Source: Tersicoccus phoenicis
GTDB taxonomy: Bacteria > Actinomycetota > Actinomycetes > Actinomycetales > Micrococcaceae
DNA: 35,721 nucleotides
Direction of reading: 5' to 3'
NCBI RefSeq assembly: GCF_001968835.1
Contig: NZ_MRDE01000038.1
Location: 1-35,721, forward strand
The position numbers were made by a program, and so were the translations under genes. This document shows positions 1 through 7,032 of this stretch, in pieces. The notes below the pieces were generated by a model. That model was not told the origin of the DNA. It saw only the letters and a list, made by a program, of their open reading frames with translations, and ran no database searches. Every line of letters begins with the position of its first letter. Position 1 is the first letter of the stretch.

Positions 1-706
1 AGGACTCCACCCCGCCCTTGGACGCCGGATCCGCAGGCTGGCACGTCAGCACCGTGAGACCGTAGTGGCGGGCGAAGTCCACCGTCTGCTGGTTCCGCAC
101 CGGGACCCCGGCAACGTGGGAGACCGTGACGGTCTTCTCGTTATCCGTCAGCACATAGGTCGGGGCGCCCCCGATGAGCCGGAACGTCCGGTCCAACGCT
201 GCGAACACGCTCGGTGCCGTCCGGTCCCGCAACGGGACAACGATCCGGAACCTCGACCACGCCAGCCACGCGACGAACAACACGGTTTTCCTGGCCTCGA
301 TGACGGGCCCGTCGCCGAAGTCGTACTGCAGCCACATGCCCGGCTCGGTCACCCACGGCCGGTGCACCCGGACCCGGCCAAGCCGGTACGCGGCCCGCAC
401 CTGAGTGACCGCCCGCCGCGTGGACCGGTCCGAACCCTGGTAACCGAGCGCGATCAACTTCTCGTGGGCCTTGTCGGCCCGGATCTTGCCCTTGGACGCC
501 TCGACCCATTCCTCGATCTTCGGCAGGAACGGGTCCGTGACCCGCCCCCGGTAGGCCGGCTCGGCCATCGGCTTGCCCGCGTCGCGGGCAGCGACATGCC
601 GGGCGACCGTGTGATGAGAGCAACCCGTGAGCTCGGCTGCAGCGCGCAACGACCCGGTCAGATCGTGGGCAGCAAGTATTTCCATGATTTCTCCATCAGA
701 CTTCAT
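1..706 (-). CDS. istA: IS21-family transposase IstA, C-terminal part missing
   Basis: This is the transposase that cuts and joins the ends of the IS21 element, normally with the AAA+ helper IstB. The 235 visible residues open with a helix-turn-helix (AAELTGCSHHTVARHV, about residues 22-37) and continue into an rve/DDE integrase core. The three catalytic acidic positions can be read: D in LQYDFGDG, D in LTDNEKT and E in SKGGVES at the window edge. I chose the ATG at 706 because an in-frame stop lies directly upstream and a GGAAGAGG stretch sits at ribosome-binding distance; an internal ATG at 685 is the alternative. The gene is truncated only by the window, with no internal stop. The family call rests on motif recognition. 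Confidence 0.85.
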   Translation of the reverse strand, partial: MKSDGEIMEILAAHDLTGSLRAAAELTGCSHHTVARHVAARDAGKPMAEPAYRGRVTDPFLPKIEEWVEASKGKIRADKAHEKLIALGYQGSDRSTRRAVTQVRAAYRLGRVRVHRPWVTEPGMWLQYDFGDGPVIEARKTVLFVAWLAWSRFRIVVPLRDRTAPSVFAALDRTFRLIGGAPTYVLTDNEKTVTVSHVAGVPVRNQQTVDFARHYGLTVLTCQPADPASKGGVES

Positions 707-810
707 TCAGGGGCCTCTTCCGGGTGACCTTGATGCGACTCGACACCGTCATCAAACCCCAGGAAGAGGCTCCCCCCGCTCAAGCGGTCGGGGGTTCACA
801 AACAAGCAGT

Positions 811-903
811 GGGCAGATCTCATGGCCACCAACAGGCAGTTCTCCTGGCCATCAGTGGGCACTTCCGTGGCCGCCTACGGGCAGTCTGACATGGCCGCTA
901 ACA
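811..903. repeat. IS21 terminal repeat array, four copies of about 22 bp
   Basis: Four imperfect copies of the pattern GGGCA-(6-8 nt)-TGGCC follow each other at 21-24 bp steps (near 811, 835, 857 and 879). This arrangement matches the multiple transposase-binding repeats found inside IS21 ends. The array lies between the istA start and the TGTTAG end of the element. Confidence 0.65.
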
Positions 904-917
904 GTCGAGACCGATGA

Positions 918-1256
918 CCCGCCGAGAAGGGCGTCACCATCCTGGAGCGGGGAACCACCAGTACCCGGTGGCGCGACTATGTCGACATCGTTCGACTCGC
1001 CCCACAAGGCATCGACACCGACGAACTGCTCCGCTCAGCAAGAGCCGTTGGCCGTTACCGCAGCATCGACCTCGAACCCATCGCAGCGCACGTGGTCGGC
1101 TACGGACAGATCGGTCAGGCCAAATAGGCCGCCTGGCGTCGTAAGGAGCGACTGGAGGCGGCCTGCGAAGCAGACCTCGACCAGCAGATGGCGCTGGTGG
1201 CCTCCTACCTGGATCCCGTGTTCAGCGCAGGCGACCCGCCGCCGCCACGCACATAG
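918..1256 (+). pseudogene. Remnant of an AbiEii/AbiGii-type nucleotidyltransferase toxin
   Basis: The frame reads EKGVTILERGTTSTRWRDY, then VDIVRLA, a helical stretch, GYGQIGQAK-stop-AAWRRKERLE, and a tail ending at 1254-1256. The EK-VT-L-RG--(N/S)TRWRDY pattern and the AK-W-AAWRRK block match the C-terminal third of actinobacterial AbiEii-like nucleotidyltransferase toxins as I know them. Two lesions are visible. The N-terminal catalytic part is gone, with an in-frame TGA at 915 beside the IS21 end. A TAG at 1125-1127 replaces what should be a tryptophan codon (TGG), and the reading frame continues intact beyond it. The cognate AbiEi antitoxin gene is not present. The gene is clearly non-functional; the family name is recognised by eye. 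Confidence 0.65.
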
Positions 1257-1287
1257 TCCGCGAGACCCGAAGCATCGGGTGGGCGCA

Positions 1288-1554
1288 ATGGAGCACTGCG
1301 GGAACAGGCGACCACGGGTCGAGAGGCTCGTTTCCGCGTGGAATCAAGGCACTCGCGGGGACACCGACCCCGAGGGCGAGACCGACGACCCTCTGATCGA
1401 TGCGTCGGTGGAACCAAAGCAACGACCTCGAACACGCCTCACGGACGAGGAAGTAGACGCTATGCGAACAGCCCGCGCGCAAGGAATCAGCGTGATCGCG
1501 CTTGCGAAGCAGTTCGGGGTTCACCGTGGCACCGTGTGGGCGAAGTCGCGGTGA
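1288..1554 (+). CDS. Small helix-turn-helix protein, possibly a recombinase C-terminal remnant
   Basis: The 88-residue product has a polar N-terminal half and a C-terminal HTH of the Hin/resolvase type (LTDEEVDAMRTARAQG, then ISVIALAKQFGVHRGTVW). Such a domain normally sits at the end of serine invertases or resolvases, or in small stand-alone DNA-binding proteins. No resolvase catalytic domain lies upstream. The ATG at 1288 is the first reasonable start, but its ribosome-binding site is weak, so it may be a broken gene. It lies between the AbiEii remnant and the convergent end of the helicase operon. No function can be assigned beyond probable DNA binding. Confidence 0.5.
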   Translation: MEHCGNRRPRVERLVSAWNQGTRGDTDPEGETDDPLIDASVEPKQRPRTRLTDEEVDAMRTARAQGISVIALAKQFGVHRGTVWAKSR

Positions 1555-1677
1555 CCGCGTCGACGACGGAGCGAGTTGAACTGCACTCGACCGGGTCGCG
1601 TGCGGGATCGCGAATCGACGGCTCACCGCCCGAATTATCATCGATTGCAGTGTCAGGATGCTGCAACGGGCCACCCC

Positions 1678-4600
1678 TTACGTACCCTCGAGCAGCGCAT
1701 TGAACAGCCTGATTGGAGTGCGGTCGAGGACGTAGGTGTCGGACACAGTAACGTGCGACAACCCGCGGCCGCGCAGTTCCGTCACTGCCCGTCTGACTTG
1801 GGGATTCCAGTGCGCGTCCTCGTGCCGCCAGAGCGGGTGGCCGATGACAACAGCCGCCCCACGACCCTCCGGCGAGATGAGTGCTGGCAGGGCGTTGACC
1901 GTGTGCTGCTCGATTCGCGGGTGTGAACCGTAGCCATCAGCGAAGCTCTGCATCAACGCCGCGGTGTGATCCGACCAGCGGGATAGGTCGAGACTGCGCC
2001 CGAGCACAAGATCCACGACGTCAAGCCCGAGTCGCCAGTCCAGCGCCCAGTGATTGAAGCGGTTTTCGTAGTTGCGGAGGCATCCAGGGCACGACGATGT
2101 GCAGGCCGTCCCATGCGGGTCTTCGTGCAGTCGCTTTCCAGTCGCATCCCGAATCGACGTCAGGAGCCTCTCGAAGGTCGGCGACGCTCCGAGCTCCAGC
2201 GCGTAGCCCGCGCCGTTGTCGAGCGCGTCGGCGAGGAACACCCGTGCCGAAACGGTGGCACCGCTGCGCGTCGGCTGTAGTCCGACCTCAAGCTCAGACT
2301 GCTCGATGTCCAGGTACTCCTTGGCGGCGTTGCGAAGCAACTCGGCAAAGGAAAGCAGGGCACCCTTGCCCGCCGGGCACGCCCAAGGCAGCGTTGCGAC
2401 CGCGCCCTCGGGGAGGGCCAGAGCGTCAAGTCCAAGCAGGAGCACGTCGGTACGTCGAACCTCGCCGATAGCGGCTGGATCGAGGGCTTGCCCGCCAGTT
2501 CGCATGAACTCAGGCAGCGGGCGCCGATACAGGTCACGATTCTGCGCGACAACAGAGCCGTCGGACTGGCGACTCAGATCGAAGAGCTTGCGGTTGTTGT
2601 CGTTCACTGCGACGACTTCGGCCTGCTCAAGCAGTCGGAGCGAGACCCCGTGGAGCCTCGTCTCTTGACCGAGTTCGGTGTTCGTGGAGAGTTCGGAGTA
2701 TCCCGCGTACATCGGTGTGATGTGCGAGTCGTCGTAGTCCGGCTGGCTGTAGATCGTTCGGTAGCCCTCCGGCTGGTAGAGCGAGAACGCACGCATTTCT
2801 TCGCCACAGACCGAGCACTTGAGCGACTCGTCCGTCGGGCGGGTGTCGAGGCTGCCGCATTGCCCGCAGCGATGGACAGGAAGAGGTATTCCGAGAGGGT
2901 CTTTCGCTCGCGCCCTCGTCCCGATGATGTTGTAGGCCGCAAAGCCCACAGCTAGGTGCTCGGCACCATCCTTGACGACGACCGCTCCCGGAGCGAACGC
3001 CGTGATAGACATGCGAAGGTCACGGTCGGCGACGGTGTGCCGCTCGGCATCGCCAGCACCGCGAAGCGGCTTTGAGTAGAGCGGACGGACCCGGGTCGGG
3101 AAACCGAACATTGGGAGCACGCCGGCGTTCGCAAGCAACTCGCTGAGTTCGGTGTGCTGGAAGTACGGGTTACCGACGGCTTCGTCGATGTCGGTCACCA
3201 GACCAGTCCGCGCCCAGTTCTTGAGGTCGTCGACATCGAGCGCGGTGTACGCGCTGAACCGCTCACAGACTTCTGGAACATCCTTCGATATCTGCAGCCA
3301 TGCCTCGACGTCCGCGCGCCGCGACGCCCAATCACTCGTCGAGCCGAACGTGCCGTGGATGCTGTCGCCAGTTCGCCGAGGTGGATTCCGACTGGCGAGG
3401 AATGCCCGTCGCAGAAGCTCCGCCGCGATCACGCGGCGAACGATCCGCGGTCGCGACAAGTCGATGAACGGTGGTGGCGGATCGGCCGCGGTCATCTTCT
3501 CCGGCGCCTGGAAGTAATAGTCATCGTGCGCCCGGTCACGTGACACGGTGACCGCGAAGGAGAACGGCTGACCGGAGCGTCCAGCCCGACCGACGCGCTG
3601 CTGATAGTTGAACCGCTGGGGCGGCATGTTTGCCATCGCGACAGCCCGGAGAGAGCCGATGTCGACACCAACCTCCATCGTGGTCGTTACCGAAAGCAGG
3701 TCAAGCGGGTCCGCGAGTCCGCTCTCGGCAGGCACCGGTAGCACCGCGCCCTTGAACAGACGCTGTCGCGTCCGCTGGTCAGCGAGCCGGGTCTGGCCCG
3801 TCAACTCAGCGACGCGCATACGTCGAAGCGGCTGCGAGGCGAGCCATCCGTAGTAGTCGAGCTCCTCAGACCACTCCTCCTCGCGCAGCACGCCGTTCGG
3901 GCATTCCTCATTGGTGCAGACACCAGCCGACGGGTGCAGATGAGTCGTGCCGCAGTTGTCACAGACCCAGACCCTGTCGCCTGGGGTCCTGAGTTCGAGG
4001 GCATCCTGTCCAGTCTGAGTTCTGAGCGCCCACGTCTCGTCGACGATCCCGCCCTCGCGGAGGAACTCGCCGACATTCGATACCAGCGTCTGCCAGTCGA
4101 CCTGCTGCTTCGCTGCGACCCTCTTGAGGTAGGTTCCGATGACCTTCGGTGCTGAGTTCGATCGAGCCGCGTACCCGCCCTCGAATCGTTTCGCGATTCC
4201 GAGTAGCCGGATGACGCTCGCGACCACGTCCCCCGCTATTTCCGTCGAGAAACCCCAGCCGTCGGGTGCAAGCGGCCGTGCCCGCACGACTCCAAGGCGG
4301 GTCGATTCGAGGTCGCGCGAGGCACGGTCGAAGACGGCCTCTGCGACGGCGGTCGCAGTGAGCCTGTAGCGGTCCTGGCGAATGGGCCGCGCTACCGCGT
4401 CGGTCAGCGGCTCCCAGGCGTTGCGGATCGGCGGCTCGTAGGCGCGATACCACGGGGCGTCACCCTCGCTTTCTGCCACGGACGGTCCCGGCCCAGCAGG
4501 GTTCACGCCGACCTCAAGCATCACCCGCTCGGCATCGTGGATGAGCGTCGGCCACGGCAGAGATTCGGTCTCCCGTTCTGCGGCAGCGATCGTCGCCAAG

Positions 4601-7032
4601 TCCGATGCGTCAGCCGCGCCGAGGCTCTCCAGCCGGAGCTTGTCGAACAACTCCCGACGGCCGGAACGCAGCATCTCAGCGCGTTCGAGTCCGTCACCAT
4701 CCAGCTCGTTACGCAGGAGTGCGCGCAGAACCGGAACAGGGTTCTCGCGCCCGTGGAGCAGTTGGCGGACTACCTGTCGCACCTGGTCGCGGAAGTTGTT
4801 GAGCGCGATCCCGGCGGCGATGCGCGCGGAGTCGTCCCGGCTGTCGGTGAAGACGATCGTCCTCGACTCGGCCGCCTCTGACCCGAGGCTGCGGAACAAC
4901 TGAGAGACCGCCATTTGGTTGAGCTGCGCGCGACCAGACGTGTGTGCACGGATCGGCGATCTGACATTGCCGGCGAAGTAGACCGCAGCATCTCGGTTGT
5001 CCTGACTCCCACCGCATCGCGGGCAGGCTTCCGGCAGCGCGGGGAGTGTCAATCCGCTGTCACCGCCCGCGTTGTGGCTGAGTACGACTGCTGGGATGCC
5101 GTCGGGCGAGTTGCCGAGAATGAGCGACCCGAGCTTGGGATTCCAGGTCGCGGCCCCGAAGTTGGTCTCGATGGTGGCCCGATTCTCGTCCATGTCGGCG
5201 GGGAGTTTGTGGCGGCTGGGGGCGTCGGGAACCGGCGAGCCGAGCCAGAGCCATCGGTATTCGTCGTCATTCCTTCGATACACGAAGTCACCCGAGTTCT
5301 CACCAGGCGTGACCGGAGTCGTCGAGAGCACGACGGCCCCGCGGTCGGGTCGGTCCACGACGTAGCCCCCGAGGCTGACATCGCCACACTCGAAGCAGTA
5401 GAGAAGTTCAAGCACTCGTGCGCCGCAGTCGGCGCAGGTCGACCGCGGGGTGTCATACATCCGACCTACTCGCCGAGGCTCTGAATCGGTGCCGCCGGGG
5501 CAGGCGGGATCAGAGCAGGCCCAGAGCCCACGCATCCCTCGCATCATGACGTGGCCGCGGAACTGGATCACGGGCTTCGCCGCGTCTGCGAGACCGACGA
5601 GCATCGTCGCGAGCGCCGATGATGCGAGCGGATCGTCCGCGAATAGGCGATTCGCAACAGTGTCAATTCGCGTGGCTTTGGGGCGCCCGTCGCCAGGGTC
5701 AGCGCACGCAACAGCGATCGTCTCCGCCCACCGATCTCTCGCGGCAGCTTCCGCCAGCTCGTTCGGGGCAATGCCCAGCACATCGCCAGCAGTCGGCTTG
5801 TTCCCTGGCACAAGCGGCCGTGGCTGCCCAGGCTCGATCAGGAAGGACGCCCGATCGACGCCAAAGAAACGCTCCAGATACTCCAGACCCGAGTCGTCCC
5901 CGGGCAGGGAAGCGCTCGTCGCGATGATCCTGAACTGGTCGGAAGAAGGCTCAAGCCCGAGCCGCGATGCCAGGTTTCGGACGACCATCCCGACTTCGGC
6001 ACCGGTGCTGCCGCGGTACAGGTGCAGTTCGTCAACGACGAGGGTGAAAACGTGGTCGGACGACCGCTGGAGCCACCGCCGAGTGGACTCGAAGATCGGC
6101 TCCTCGACGTCGCGCATCAGCATCACGTTGAGCATCGAGTAGTTCGTGACGAGCACATCGGGTGGAGTGGCAATCATGTCCCACCTGGTGATGAGTTCGC
6201 CAGCATAGGGATCCTGGAACTGAGCCATCAAGTCCGGGTCGTTGAGTTCAGCTAGCCGGGCGTTCAGACGCGACAGCTCCCGCATGTCCCGCGCCGCGTC
6301 GGCGGTGGCAGGTGCCGAGACCTTCCCGGTCGGAACTCCACCCGAGCCCGGTGTCGCCCCGGTATAGCGCCCGAACCAGAGGTCAATCGGCGACGCCTGT
6401 CCCCGAAGGCCGCGCACGGCCCGGCGGAGCCGCGCAACCTGATCCTCGACGAGCGCATTGGTCGGGTAGAGGATCACCGATCGCACCGCTGCCGGACTTG
6501 CTCCGACTGTTCGGGCTGGTCGCCAGTTTTCGGTCTGCCTCTTCAGATCCCACCACTCGTGGATCGGCGGCAGTGCGGTTGCTGACCGTTTCTCCGCCAC
6601 GATACGGCTCAGGAGCGGGATCAGGAAGGACTCTGTCTTGCCGGAACCCGTGCCAGAAGTCACCACCGGGTTATGACTGATGCCGCCCGCGAAGTGCGTA
6701 GCGAGTGCTGCCGCCTGATGCTTGCGCAGTTTGATGCCTGATAGCGCGTCGGGGGTCACACCAAAGACCGCCCCGATCACGTCTCCGAGGTCGCGTGCGT
6801 CGACTCCTGCTTGGCTGGCCGCTTCGATGACCGACGCGACCCCGTCATAGGGCAGAACGGGCTCGAGCATGAGCGGGGCGAATAGATTGCCCTGCCCTTC
6901 GAGCAGCAGGCGTCGCCGCTCTTCAACAAGGGCCTGGTCCCGCAGTGCGTATGCGGTGTCTATGTACCGCAGAAATGCGTCGCGGAGGTCATCGGCGATC
7001 TTCACTGGGGTCGGGAACGGCATGCTGCTCAC
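1678..7032 (-). CDS. Large DEAD/DEAH-like helicase with DUF1998-type C terminus (DruE-like)
   Basis: This is a superfamily 2 helicase of about 1,784 residues, matching the size and layout of DruE, the shared component of Druantia anti-phage systems. Numbering from the ATG at 7023: a conserved N-terminal block (DDLRDAFLRYIDTAY, about 11-25), Walker A GTGSGKT (124-130), DELH box (331-334), ATSASL motif III (about 368-373) and motif VI QQRVGRAGRSG (1141-1151). Cysteine pairs typical of zinc ribbons occur near residues 503-546, 667-670, 1021-1041 and about 1400. A cysteine cluster near the C terminus (CTSSCPGCLRNYENRF, then LDWRLGLD) is the signature of the DUF1998/MrfA-type zinc domain. The GTG at 7032 overlaps the stop of the upstream gene by 4 bp, suggesting translational coupling; the ATG at 7023 is an equally good start. 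It is the last gene of a methyltransferase-unknown-helicase operon. DruE homology is my assignment by architecture. Confidence 0.75.
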   Translation of the reverse strand: MSSMPFPTPVKIADDLRDAFLRYIDTAYALRDQALVEERRRLLLEGQGNLFAPLMLEPVLPYDGVASVIEAASQAGVDARDLGDVIGAVFGVTPDALSGIKLRKHQAAALATHFAGGISHNPVVTSGTGSGKTESFLIPLLSRIVAEKRSATALPPIHEWWDLKRQTENWRPARTVGASPAAVRSVILYPTNALVEDQVARLRRAVRGLRGQASPIDLWFGRYTGATPGSGGVPTGKVSAPATADAARDMRELSRLNARLAELNDPDLMAQFQDPYAGELITRWDMIATPPDVLVTNYSMLNVMLMRDVEEPIFESTRRWLQRSSDHVFTLVVDELHLYRGSTGAEVGMVVRNLASRLGLEPSSDQFRIIATSASLPGDDSGLEYLERFFGVDRASFLIEPGQPRPLVPGNKPTAGDVLGIAPNELAEAAARDRWAETIAVACADPGDGRPKATRIDTVANRLFADDPLASSALATMLVGLADAAKPVIQFRGHVMMRGMRGLWACSDPACPGGTDSEPRRVGRMYDTPRSTCADCGARVLELLYCFECGDVSLGGYVVDRPDRGAVVLSTTPVTPGENSGDFVYRRNDDEYRWLWLGSPVPDAPSRHKLPADMDENRATIETNFGAATWNPKLGSLILGNSPDGIPAVVLSHNAGGDSGLTLPALPEACPRCGGSQDNRDAAVYFAGNVRSPIRAHTSGRAQLNQMAVSQLFRSLGSEAAESRTIVFTDSRDDSARIAAGIALNNFRDQVRQVVRQLLHGRENPVPVLRALLRNELDGDGLERAEMLRSGRRELFDKLRLESLGAADASDLATIAAAERETESLPWPTLIHDAERVMLEVGVNPAGPGPSVAESEGDAPWYRAYEPPIRNAWEPLTDAVARPIRQDRYRLTATAVAEAVFDRASRDLESTRLGVVRARPLAPDGWGFSTEIAGDVVASVIRLLGIAKRFEGGYAARSNSAPKVIGTYLKRVAAKQQVDWQTLVSNVGEFLREGGIVDETWALRTQTGQDALELRTPGDRVWVCDNCGTTHLHPSAGVCTNEECPNGVLREEEWSEELDYYGWLASQPLRRMRVAELTGQTRLADQRTRQRLFKGAVLPVPAESGLADPLDLLSVTTTMEVGVDIGSLRAVAMANMPPQRFNYQQRVGRAGRSGQPFSFAVTVSRDRAHDDYYFQAPEKMTAADPPPPFIDLSRPRIVRRVIAAELLRRAFLASRNPPRRTGDSIHGTFGSTSDWASRRADVEAWLQISKDVPEVCERFSAYTALDVDDLKNWARTGLVTDIDEAVGNPYFQHTELSELLANAGVLPMFGFPTRVRPLYSKPLRGAGDAERHTVADRDLRMSITAFAPGAVVVKDGAEHLAVGFAAYNIIGTRARAKDPLGIPLPVHRCGQCGSLDTRPTDESLKCSVCGEEMRAFSLYQPEGYRTIYSQPDYDDSHITPMYAGYSELSTNTELGQETRLHGVSLRLLEQAEVVAVNDNNRKLFDLSRQSDGSVVAQNRDLYRRPLPEFMRTGGQALDPAAIGEVRRTDVLLLGLDALALPEGAVATLPWACPAGKGALLSFAELLRNAAKEYLDIEQSELEVGLQPTRSGATVSARVFLADALDNGAGYALELGASPTFERLLTSIRDATGKRLHEDPHGTACTSSCPGCLRNYENRFNHWALDWRLGLDVVDLVLGRSLDLSRWSDHTAALMQSFADGYGSHPRIEQHTVNALPALISPEGRGAAVVIGHPLWRHEDAHWNPQVRRAVTELRGRGLSHVTVSDTYVLDRTPIRLFNALLEGT

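Larger units (their letters stand above)
1..903 (-). mobile_element. IS21-family insertion sequence, cut by the window start
   Basis: The element consists of an IstA-type transposase gene read leftwards out of the window and, behind its start, a terminal region with four spaced copies of a GGGCA...TGGCC motif. The outer end is placed at about 903, where the minus strand begins TGTTAG; IS21-family ends commonly begin with TGT. The partner gene istB and the other end are not in the window. The DNA just outside the end is a truncated AbiEii-like gene, so the element may have inserted into that gene. Confidence 0.75.

Noticed and set aside
1555-1677. A possible far attachment site: the stretch TGCGGGATCGCGAATCGACGG resembles part of the tRNA-Val 3' half.
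   Set aside because: The longest exact match is only about seven bases and spacing differs; chance similarity in GC-rich DNA is sufficient.
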